From Nautilus pompilius (Eukaryota > Mollusca > Cephalopoda > Nautilida > Nautilidae): 64,000 nt of DNA. The position numbers were made by a program, and so were the translations under genes. The DNA lies in the NCBI GenBank assembly GCA_018389105.1, contig JACATO010000691.1, forward strand, positions 124,001 through 188,000, given 5' to 3'. Under the pieces are notes generated by a model. It searched no databases, had not been told where the DNA came from, and saw only the letters and a program-made list of their open reading frames with translations. The first letter of the stretch is position 1, and each line of letters opens with the position of its first letter. Shown here piece by piece: positions 10,600 to 22,700 of this stretch.

Positions 10600-12300
10600 A
10601 GAAGTTCACTTTTTTTCCTTAGTGGTTTTCATCTGTCTATAAGTGTACTAAATGGCTGCAAGGGGGTTGTCTTAACGCACCTGATAACTTTTGCTACATT
10701 TGTGGGAACTTTGTAGTGAAGAAACATTACAGAAAGTGTATTATGCATATTTTGGTGTGAAACTTGGTGACCAGGGTAAGTCCTGGGCCCCCACATAAAG
10801 TGAGTTCTATTTGTGTGGAACAACTCTGACAGTGGTCTCAAAGAAAGAAAGAGACTTTCTGTTTTGGGATCCCTATGATCTGGAGGGAACCCCGAAATCA
10901 GTGATGACTATTACTTTTGTTCGTGTAACATACAGGGGTTCAATCTAAAAAATAAGAAAGAAATTTCCTATCCGAACCTCTCGTCGGCAACACGCCCTGT
11001 ACCTCATGGCCCAGGTATACCAGTACCTTTACCTCCAGAAAAACTAGAGGACACGCCTGAAGACTCTGAAAAAGAATGCTTGGATTCTGATGAGGACTTT
11101 CACGATGTTTCAGGCAGCAGCGAGCCCCAACTTTTTTCACAGCTTGAATTGAATGACTTAGAGACTTGGGTCTTCCTAAAGATGCAGCAGAACTGTTAGG
11201 CTCTAGGTTAAAGGAAAAGAACTTGTTGTCCCCTGGTACCTCTTTCTCATGGTTTAGAAATAGAGAAAAATATTTCATTCCATACTTTTCTAAAGAAGGT
11301 GACCTGGTTTACTGTAGCGATGTCCCTGGACTGATGGAGAGGTTTAACATATAGTATGACATAAACGAGTGGAGGCTCTTTACTGACTCGTCAAAAAGAA
11401 GCCTCAAAGCAGTGCTTCTCCACAATGGTGGCAAGTATGCTTCAGTACCAGTAGGGAATCCTGTGTATTTGAAAGAATTCCACCAAAATTTAGCCTTAAT
11501 TCTCACTGAACTGAAATACAGGGATCATGGATGGACGATATGCGGTTATCTAAAAGTAATTTCCATGATTCTTGGACAGCAGGGAGGATACACCAAGTAC
11601 TCCTGCTTCTTGTTTGAATGGGACAGCCAGGATATTGGCCAACACTGGATCAAAAAGGAGTGGCCATGTAGGGTAGAATTAGAACCTGGAAGCAAAAATG
11701 TAGTACGGGAAAGTTTGGTTGATTCGAGGAAAGTCCTCTTGCCTCCACTTCATATCAAGCTTTGACTGATGAAACAATTTGTAACGGCTCTGTCAAAAGG
11801 AGGAGAGTGTGTTTTAAATACCTGCGCAACAAGTTTCTGGGACTGTCAGAAACAAAAGTGAAAGGCGTTTTCGTCAGTCCAGATATTCGGAAACTTCTGA
11901 AAGCTGATCATGGTGTGTTTGAAACAAAAATGGAAACAGTTGAAAAAGAGGCCTGGAAAGCTTTCAAAGTAGTTGTACAGAAATTTCTTGGAAACTATAA
12001 GGACCCCAACTTTAAGTGTATTGTGGAAAACATGCTGATGAAATTCAAAGACTTGGGTTGTTCGATGAGCTTGAAGGTGCACTTCCTGAATTCTCATTTA
12101 GACTACTTCCCCGAAAATCTCGGTGCTGTTAGTGAAGAGCAGGGGAAAAGATTTCATCAAGATATCAAGGAGGTGGAATGTCAATGTGATTGCGGACTAC
12201 TGTTGGATGCTGCACAGAGAAGAGCCGCAAGCTGCCTACAAGAGAAAAAGTACCAAAAGCAGCTTTGAGGGAAAACGGAAAGGGCAGTATAAAGACTTGT
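10600..12300 (+). pseudogene. Uncharacterised invertebrate repeat-family protein, near full-length broken copy (copy 2)
   Basis: The plus strand carries pieces of one protein spread over several frames. Near 10,670 is NFCYICGNFV, a C-x2-C putative zinc site near the N-terminus. From about 11,160 follow LGLPKDAAELLGSRLKEKNL, then AVLLHNGGKYASVPVG near 11,410, QQGGYTKYSCFLFEWDSQD near 11,580, VLLPPLHIKL near 11,740, a frame 11,762-12,268, and finally IADYCWMLHREEP near 12,190. The end matches copy 1 at 2-229. Breaks include stops near 10,780 and 10,950, a stop after PGLMERFNI near 11,353, a frame change near 11,762 and a deletion just before IADYCW that removes the expected EERY-x-GRW block. 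The family is multicopy in invertebrates and probably of transposon origin (inference); its function is not established. Confidence 0.65.
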
Positions 12301-13476
12301 AAAGGTGAGCAAGTGTTGAGAACAGTTTTCTGTCCATAATTTTGTAAAATTAAACTATTTTAAAATTTTTTTTGCAAATAAATGTTTCAACCAGAATACA
12401 TATTAATAATCACTTTTCCCATATTTTCATATTCATTTTGTGAAAAATCCTTACATGATAGAGAAAAATAGTGGTGATATTTTAAATCAGCACACCAAGC
12501 AACATAAGAATCAATTATAACACTGCAGACAATTTTCAATGACACAAATTTTGCAGGCCTGTGTAATTATACCTGGGTGGATATAAAACAGAGCTGGAGG
12601 GTGCCATGTGTTCGGTTTTATGCCTTTTCTTTGTTGGGTTGGGCTATTTAGAAATGTTGACTACTTTGCGAGTGTGCCTGCCCGGGAAAAACTTACTGAA
12701 CATCACTTGTAACCAGTCCATTATTTGCAACATTTGGATTTTTTATACGTGCACGAGGGCAAAAAACTTGATCTCAAATCTGTCGTTATAGTGCCAGAAC
12801 TTCTGAGATAAGTTTCAACATTTTCTCCACTGAAGCCTGGTCCAACGCAATTAATACTGGTGAAGGCAGGCAAGACAACATTTAATTTAAGTTGACATGT
12901 TAAACACGTGACAGTGTCTTTCAGGACCTCATCCTTATCTTTTGGCTAAATAGTCTACAACGCAGTCGGATGAGGTTTCTCTTGCCATTGTTAAATCCCA
13001 CGTTTGCATTTTTCATCTGATATTATATCCAATAGGACTATCTTGGCCTTTTGAACTCGTTGAACTTTAAGCCCCCCTTCTTTTTTATATATATATAAAC
13101 CGAAGATTTCATCAGATATTCCATACCTGATGATGATCTCGTTCATCTAAATCTAAAACATTCATAGGAACTGCTAACATAAAACCTAAGCTTGTCATCT
13201 TTATAAACACATTTCAACACAGTTAGTCCATAATTTGGCCCGAACCTTGAATTTTCTCAGGTACATACTTAAGAAAAATATTAATGAACTCATTTCAATA
13301 AATCATATAGTTTTTCTCCAGAATGTATCAAGTATTTGCATTAAGAACAATGAAGAAGAATAAAAGTATTAGGCTTGCCTAGTTTGCGTATCAAGGGAGG
13401 CATTCCCTTCATCCTCAGCATCTATCGTGAGGTCGTACGACTGATAAGCATAGCGTGACAGGATTTGGTTATAAGG
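12301..13476. other. Non-coding stretch
   Basis: AT-rich, with a short (TA)n run near 13,085-13,097. No gene or repeat identified. Confidence 0.5.
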
Positions 13477-13665
13477 TCATGTCATGAGACGTTCATTCAT
13501 GCTGACAGGTAGGTAGAGTGATCCCTCCTCACAGCAGCTCTGGCCCATGCCATATTCTGAGAGTTGGCTTTCATCTACGAGTCTGCAGCGCCCACCTACT
13601 ATCTCAACAGTCCGGTCGCTTTCATGTGAATCCATCAGCGTTCTGATGTTCCAAGTCACAACCAA
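13477..13665 (-). pseudogene. LINE (RTE/craniofacial-development-protein-2-like) endonuclease scrap
   Basis: Minus-strand VTWNIRTLMDSHESDRT resembles the start of the apurinic-type endonuclease of RTE-like non-LTR retrotransposons, where TWNVRTL is a hallmark. The expected downstream motifs are not visible after about 60 residues. It is a short, non-functional fragment, and the assignment rests on one motif region. Confidence 0.45.
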
Positions 13666-16600
13666 TAGGGGGCCAGTTTCTTTTTACTTTCAGGCAGGTT
13701 ATGACTTAGGGGCCATTTCTAGCCCCTTTACCAAGTGAAATGGAACAGAGTGGATATTTAATTGGATGCTCGGTTACACCTTCACTCCAATCTTTTAAAT
13801 ATTATTTGATATTTCCTACGATTGATGATGTGGATAAACTTTAACTTTTATTTCGGGTTATAGATCATATTGTGATCATTTTTAAAAATCTGATTTTCAA
13901 TTGGTACAGCACAGTTAGAACTTTTATTAAAGTGCATTAGAAGTTCAATAAGAACAACTAAAAAAAAAAAAAAAAAAAAAAGTTGGATTTCGGTCAGATC
14001 TGTTTGTTGGAGTCGTCACGTCTTCAGCAGAGCACGTGCCCGGTTAATTATGAAGGGATCACAGACTCAAGCTGTTTCAGCTGAACACCTACCAGCACTA
14101 TCATGGAGGAAGGCACCGAGCAGCATTACCCCTGAGGTCACGTGGTGGCCAAAAAAAAAAAACGTAGGGCACCAGTTTCACAATTTTAAAGCCACACTGT
14201 ACAAAAGCTTTCCTTACTGTCAGAATTCTCCATCGATACCTATAGGTTCATTGCAGTTTTAGGGGACTGGCTGCATAATTCGCAGTGCTGAAGTGTACCA
14301 CACAAAGGCATGAGGTTGCTAGTTATGCTCTTCAGCAAAAAATGGAACCTTGTGTCCAAGTAACCAATGGCTGACTCATAAAATCCAAGTAAACCTTAGG
14401 TTGTTTACCTGTTCTTATAATACACTTAAGGCATCCCTAAAAAGAAACTCTCCTCCTTTCATTACTTACACAAACTTCTCACTATATGATTCAGTTACCC
14501 AAACTCCCCTTTCAAGATTTGAATGCATTCATGTTCCCAACATTGTGAAAGTTTCAGTAGATCTCAGCAATCATTTCTCGTTCATCCTCATCTTAAGCAC
14601 AAAGGGTGAGCATGTCGCAGTCTATGAATTAACAGTGTAGTTTCAGTGATGTAATTTACTACATGCATTATGAAGCCACTATCATTTATATGACCACATA
14701 TTTTTCTGGTTACTTTAGCATCTGTGAGCATTTCCTTCAACACCGTGTTTCCACAGTCTGTGCTGCCATAGCCGGAATTAATGTCAGCTTCAGTTGTAAT
14801 GGGAGTGGTAGATGCCTATTTTGTGAGATGGTTTACAATCTCTCACTCTACTTGTGCCCTTCTATAAATGAGAGCTACTTTGTGTCAGAATTCACCTTCA
14901 TGTGTAACACTAAACTCTTTATGAAAGATGACAAATGCTTTCGTAGTATGTCCAGTGACAAGTCGAATCTAATGTAAGTTTTGTCACAGTTTGTTAAGTA
15001 AACACACCAATTTAAAATTTCTTCATGGAGTCATTAGATGTATCCTAGAAATAAATACATTATAAGCTATAATAATAAATATATTTCAGATATGCAGAAT
15101 ATGTTTTCAAATGTTTGTGCATTTGTTTACTACTCTATCACAGCTGATCTGTAGCACCTAAAGGTCCAAAATTTTTGGTGTAAGTAATTCAGAATCTGGG
15201 CAAGTGTTTAGGCCACTGCATGATGGCCTAAAGTAATTTATCCCAAGTAGTAACATACACCTGCAAAGTATTTTTGATTGAGAATGGCGGTGCAATCAAT
15301 GTAATTCACTACAAAAGAATACAGTATGAAAATTAAAATATGAAATGAGGTATCTTAGTCAATGCATATATGGAATGTGGTTAATTTTTACCCTAAAATA
15401 AGAGATAGTTGACAAACAACCCGACTAAGCCTGACTTTATACTCTCAACAAAATCACAAGGTACAATGTAAAATCCATAAATGAACTAAGGATGAAGAGA
15501 TGCAACTACTATCAACTTATTTGTTAGATAAACAGGAGTAATTATTGAAAAGACATGTTGCTGCGTAAGATGCATTGTGGAATGTTAATGGGTAGAATTC
15601 TAAGTTAGAAATTTACTTTCAGCAACAGATACAAGATGTAATGAAAATGAAAGATGGTGACAGAAGCTAAGGTTTAGGTTGACCAATGAAGATTTCAATC
15701 TGTGGGCTCAAGCAGGAGGTTTAACAACAGAAATTTAGAATTTCCTGCCCTCTTTAAAACTTTCAAAAACAGATAAATTAAGGTAATAACACTGTTTATA
15801 AAGCATTGGAGGGGGGATTTCCTTGTTGTAGTTCAAACACTGGCACCCCTATCTTTGGACAAATATGTAAAAGAACTCTTCCAGAAAGTAAGGTTTTTAC
15901 TGTTAAAGGGCCACTAAAGGGTGCAAGTATTTAAAATTCATTTTTAATCTAAAATTACTAATCACAGATTATCAAATGTACAAATGAAATATTTAGATTA
16001 AATATTCTCATATTGATATAAAAAGACTGGCAGCTTCTGAAGAAAGAAAACTTTTTTATTAGCTTTTTTGCAGTGTGTGTGGAAAGAGAGAGATGTCAGA
16101 ACCAACGTAAACACAATCTTCCACACATGCGATGTACAAACAAAGCTTTACATGGTTCGAGATAAATAAGGCAGCCCTGGTGCAACTTAGCTAATTTAGT
16201 TCAGATTACATATCGTGTATTGCTCAGTTGGAAAAGCAAGAAATTGTCTTTACTCAGACCACTCTAAATCTTGGTTCTTTCCCAGATTCTCCCCAACTGT
16301 GGTCTAGGGGGTCTAACTAGAGTTGTGTACCAGCTTCAAGACCAAGTCAAGTCAGACTTTCTATACTAGACAAATACCATGGTTAAATTATGAAAGATCA
16401 GGATGACTACTCACATTTTTTGCTTTAAAAATTAACTCAGCAATTCATTCCTCTACAGGTGGTGGTTACGTAATTTCCAGTCAGGTGAAATTTCTTAAAA
16501 ATCATCTGTTTTTTGTTTTTTTTTGTTGTTTAGGTATGAACAATTCTAGGTTGTGTATTTGTTCATCACATCTGGATTTACTTTCTTCTTAAACAAATAA

Positions 16601-16798
16601 CAAAAATATAAAATACTTATTTGTACCGATTTAATTAAATTGAAATTTTGTTTTTTTTTTTAAATTCCATCAACTGGTCTCCCAGTTTACTCTCTGCAGC
16701 ACAAAATAAACTGTTGGCCAGCAGACCCTGGATACACTGCTCTGCTCAGCTTAATATATTGCTATTAAACAATCTTGAAATCACCTGCTTATTTTTTT
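13666..16798. other. Intergenic stretch downstream of MTHFSD
   Basis: AT-rich with an A-run at about 13,961-13,980. Open frames at 14,350-14,640 and 14,663-14,977 on the plus strand look like no known family and have no splice or codon support. Additional 3' exons of MTHFSD could hide here on the minus strand, but none was recognised. Confidence 0.45.
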
Positions 16799-19700
16799 TT
16801 ACCTGTAGCAGTTAAGACTCTGGTTGGCCTGTTTGTGAGATGTTAGGTGGCCATCTTGCACCCTGGGTAACTTTCTCCTTGAATGGACTCTATGGGGCTG
16901 GGGTGAGTTCTCTTGGGCACTTCTTCCACATTCATTGATGTCTTTCCAGTTAGCAGTGGTTTCTGGTTCTTCCCCGTCCTTTAACCTCACATCCCGCCCG
17001 GCCTTCCTTTCGGCCTCTCTCAGGGTCCTTAGGACAGGGATTTGAGCAATTTTTTCAGTAGATAATTCAGACCAAACAATTCCTGTGGGAAATCTGGGTT
17101 GACCACCTTTGCATTTGATGATCCGTGTTGGTGTGAGAATGTAGTCTACCACCAAATCATGCTGGCTAATAATGTGATCTGGTATGTCAACCACTTGGCA
17201 GTCATGGACAGTGCTGACTACAACGGTGTTTTGAGTCAATGCACCCATTGTGTTCATTATGGCATATTCCAGGTCTGCAAAACCCTCACCCTTTCCAATT
17301 CTGTAACCTATTCATGACACACAATAAAAGATTACACCAGTTGACATAAATATATTGGCAATCTGAACTCAATTTATTCACCTCCCCCCAATGGAATATT
17401 CCATTGATGGATTCACAATTATGGAAAAGGAGAGAAACAAAGAGAGACAGATGCTTATATTAATGGAGACATTTTTGAAAACTGATTTTATATTAACTCT
17501 CATTATTAAGAATATTAACTTCTGCAAAGTAATTAAAACAAAAGTAAAAATTAACCTTAAAAGTTAGTTAAAAAATAATTTTCTGTCTTTCTCATGGTAA
17601 GCAATTTAGCTTTGTAAATTCTGATGAAATTATAGATTAAGGCCTTAGAAAACCAAATTATGAAGGTGGTTCCTCTTGAGAACCAATACCAGATGAACTT
17701 ATTTTAAATACTATGCAACAGATGCCACTGAAATAATCATAACGTACTTGCTTTTTGTTTATTTTTGACAATGGTTTTCTAAAAAAGGACAAGTTACATT
17801 CAGCAAAATAAGCATTTCTCAAATGGACCACAGCATGAGCCCTCTGTTAACCCTTCTAGCTTCTACTAAGCTTTATGATAACTGCAGTTTTAGTTGACAA
17901 CATTATTATTATTATTATTTTATCAGGTGAAGTTTCTTGCTAGGGTACTGCATCACTGCCACACTTACAGAAACATCCTTATCAGTGGCTGGTACTGTGC
18001 GTGTAAATCTACGCAAGTTAGAAATGTTACGCACAAAAATTGTGTGGTGTCTTTTATAAGCCGTTTGTTTGCAAAATCAATGAGGTGTGCACCGTAAGTG
18101 GTCATGTGACCCAACCTGGCCGTACTGATGAGAATCTGCAAGTCTTATGAAGCAGCACATATGGCATGGCTGACAAATTCAATCCAATAAATCAACTGAG
18201 AAAGCAGATGTGATGAATGGAATAATAAAACAATGAGTTTACATGTAACAATTTGCATCTTTCTAGACTAACAATGTGAGTGGGTTAGGGGAGTTACCAA
18301 TTTCAATCAGTACAAAACAAACAAAAAGGGGCAAAGTAAAGAATCTGAAATGAGTTCCTTTCTACCAGTGATAATTGAGAAACCACTATCCTCATCCATA
18401 GTGCAACGGTGCCTAGCTCTAGAAGGATCAGCCTTATAGTGGACTCCTGGACAACATGCTGGCAATTGCAGTAACATTTGCAATTGTAGGGAAAATAAAC
18501 TAGAAGATGAAGCCCACACTTAGTTCAGTAGTAGTAGTAGTAGTATCGTATTATGGAAACATTTCCATAATTATCAGCCAAGAGAAGACTGCAGGTTTTG
18601 TGCCTTCCCACCCACTTTTCATTAGAATTAGTTTATTACCTCCCTCAACAAATAAGGAGATGAAATATTTATCTTATCTAGATAAACAAATCTGTTTAAT
18701 CCAAAAAAAACCTAAATCGTACTAAATTAATTTGGCCAGATGCACCAGAAAAGTATTTTGGTGATATTATTATTAGTAGTAGTAGTATATACGTAATAAA
18801 GAAGTCATACCTTTAGTGGATACAGCTACAGACCCAACAATTATCAGATCAATCTTCACCTTAGCATCCAAGCCAACTGGAACACTGTACTCTTTCACTC
18901 CCTGCAGACACAATGCCATGATCAGAATGAGAAACTTTACAACACATCAATATTTTCATGAATCTACACAGTGTTTCTTCCAGTATTCTTTGCTTTAATC
19001 CACTTTTGTATCATCTCCCTTTCACTATACAATAGGTGGTGTAGCCCAATTTAGGTAAAGAACTATGTTAAAATGGCCCAAGTCTGAGCTTCACCTTGTC
19101 TATCCTCTGTTGGCAGGATCAAACAACTAATAATAAAGGAAAAAACTAGAATTATGATATTGTTGTGCCTGCTCTGTTCATTAACATCTGAATGCTTAAA
19201 ACATTTAAAATTTATTAAGAAAATAGCCTACCAAACAAATGAAAAAAAAAAAAAGACATTTCCTAAATATTATCAAGCCATCACAGTTTCTGTATGACTG
19301 GCTTAATAAATCTTCAGCAGCATAACGTTGTGAGCTATATTTTTTTTCTTTCTGGTCTTTTTTTCCCCTGTTTGGAATTTTTGGTTAAAAAAACCCATGA
19401 TGACACTATACACTGAACTCTTCAGAGATACTGAGTGCCAACAATTTCATAATAAGATAATACCAAAGGAAGGAAGAAAAACAAACAGGAACGGTATACG
19501 TTCCACAGCCAGATTGGAGAGATTATGGGCAGATAACATTTGGAAAAAAACTAAGAAATAACGTCTTTTCCCCTACCCTAACCCCAATCACAAATAAAAA
19601 TCTAGTGATGCTGTAGTTTGAGGTGCAATTTATTGAAATTATTACAAGTGATGTGTTGTAATTAATGATGGCGTCATGTGACCTTGTGTGTGCGGTGGTA

Positions 19701-22700
19701 GCTGCTGCCATGTCTACAAGAGCCTCCTTGTTGTAGGTCAGTTAAAACAGCTTCAGACAGCAGGTCAGAGTTCCTCAGTCATCGCTCAGCTGCACACACG
19801 CTACTCTCAGACCAGTGACCTTCCCACTGTACACGTGTTCATGACAAGAAAACTAGAGAAAACATCCCACATTCCTAGAAATCAATAGCAACTGACTTCA
19901 TCATGAGGGAAGATTTTGTAATTTTGTTGTCTAAAAGGAAAAACAAAAATGAGAGCATGAAACATAACTGAAAAATTATTAGTAACCTAAATTAAGGCTA
20001 TGGATGACTGATAACCTATTAATCTCCAAATGCACTGTACATCCATAGAGTGATTAAACCATTTCAGTGTCACTTCACAACTCCCCCAAGCCTACAAACA
20101 GTACAATATGAACTGGATTCAAGTCAAATAGCCTATACAAAAACCAAGACAGGAATTTTTTTTGCACTACAATTGTCAACATTTCCTTCTGCCAGAACCC
20201 TAATTGGTATTGAATGCTAAGGTGATATCATGCAGTGGCCTTTAAAAAAAACAAAACAAACAAAAACAACACATTTTATCCTCGTACAAAAACTCGAATA
20301 CTGAGCAACCTCAGTCTTCAACAACTGGCACCAGAGTGCATGTTTCAGGACAACAATGCCCAGGAACAGAGAGCTAGGATTAGCACTGCATTTTTTTTTA
20401 GGGTCAACAGCATCACTACAATAGATCAACTATCCATGTTCCAAAATCTTTCATGGACTCGGCATCTCCAGGATGCCCTTGGTAGATGTGCATTATATGG
20501 GAATCTCCATCCACAAGATCTCCACATATGGGGCACAGGGTTGACTAAAAATGGCCAAACAATGCCACTCCAATCAAATTAATTTTCAGAAGATACATAA
20601 GAAGTTTTGTATGCAAAAGTATGCAGTCATGAGCCCCAGTGTACCTGACAAGCTACAATTATCAAATGGTTAATCAACATGCCATTAGGCCACCTACAAA
20701 GCAAAAACACATTTGACTTAGAACAGGCTCCATAGTCAGACAACCAACCAAAGTAAAATATGATGCAGAGATGATAGTGCACAGTCATTAATTGCAAAAA
20801 ACAGCTGGTAGGTCAGAGGTCAATGAGGTCATAAAAACTCTTAACTAAACTATTTTCTCTTACAGCTCAATGGGACAGAGAGAAAGCTGTTCAGAGGCAA
20901 GCACTTTGGTAAAATGCATATCTTCCTGTGTACAGGAATGAGTTGAGGGCTGGTTTCTGGCTACCTGTATAATAGTCTCTCAGAAACACTCAACTCACAG
21001 GCAAAGATAAGCCTCAATTACAAACAGCTACAACATCCGATCTACTAGCTACATCATATACCCATATAACTTTACACAGCAGTTAGAAAACTTTCTAGCC
21101 TGAATAAATTGTTAAGAGCGTAAAAAAACAAAAATCATACTATAAGCCATTTCTTCACAACTGGAACTGAATAATATCAGCCTTATATTTATTTTGTTAT
21201 CATTTACTTGATCATGATGGTAATGCCATTGAAAAGGTCTTCAAAAAAGAATGAAAGCATTCCTGTGCCTATACTTTCACATGCATGCACACACAAACAC
21301 TACTAAAAGATTTTGGACAAAGGCATGTTTGCAGGAAAAAAAAGTTTAGAAATTATTTAATTATTACAATTTGTCTAAACAAATTACTCATATGAACAAT
21401 CAGGAAAAGAAAATACCGTATTTTTTGGGTTATAAGTTGATGTGGAGTATAAGTCTAATAGGCCAATTTTCCCATTTTCCAAGCTTTTGTTCACACATAA
21501 GTCAAAGTGGTGTATAAGTCGATAGTCAGATCGTACTTTTGTCTTTTGTACAACAATAGTGGTATAAAATTTCTGTCAGGTTATAAAACAGCAGTGGTGG
21601 ATAACAACAAAGCGAGAGATTTGGGAAAGGAGAGAACGAAGGCGAAACAAAGCAGCTTCAATCCGTATGGAACACAGTCTGATATGATTTTTGCCTATCA
21701 AATAAAGTTGAATCCTTCATTTTTTGGCCAATCGTTGAACACATTTGTCACTAACGCCATACTGCCGTTCTACTGCCATATTTCCACCATTCTTTTTGGC
21801 AAAATTCACCACTTCCAGTTTAAAAGCTGCAGATACACCTTCCTTTTCTTTATAGCAGGCATCTTCAAGTAAGGGTTGATATTTTTTTTTCAACTTTGGT
21901 GAATTGAAGCTCCCCTAACACACTGATATCTGTGCCCCCCCTAAGCACTAAATAGAAGGGAGGTAACTGAATCTAAGTCAGCATGCACTCCCACACGCAT
22001 GTAAAATCATACATAAATTTCCCCATTGTACTTAAGGATCCTGTGTTCGCAGTATCATGATTTCATCCATATATAGGTCCAACAATATGCTGTAAAGAAT
22101 AATACTGAAATAAATTTTGACAAATTGGGACAAGAGTAACACCAAGAGCAGTTGGTCAATAAATTAAGGTGACAAGCGAGCAGAATAGACACTACAGCTC
22201 TAAAAATCATAGCACTAGAAGAACCCTCATAAGAATCTGTTTCCACAGTGAAGGCTTTCTTAGATCTGCTGAAGTAAATGGCTATGTAGCATTTAAAAAG
22301 AAGAAAAAAAGAAGTATTAATGGCTACAAGTAAAGCTAATAGGCTCTAGTAAGTGAAATTGCTTGTAAGTTAGGTAACTGATCAATGGAAAAAGATGGTG
22401 TGGTTAAGCAAATCAAACTTAAAAATCTTTGGTTCAAAACAGCATCTGTCTGTGAAACAAATTGTTGGATGTTTGCTGAATCAGTGACAATCATTCCTAC
22501 ATGGCAGTCATGATGCTGGCCTGATATACCCAGAAATATTTACAGAATCAAAAGAGCAATACATAAAGAACTCTATCACAGTACCCTCCAAAGACATGCC
22601 GCACCTGAGTCTACAGTGAGAAACAGTAAAGTGTTCACTACAAAACGCTGTTTATGTTGTTGTTTGTTTTACCTGTGATGTTGCACACACTCTGAGCTTG

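Noticed and set aside
14350-14977. Two adjacent plus-strand open frames of about 100 codons
   Set aside because: No recognised family, no acceptor or donor support, and AT-rich codons typical of chance frames.
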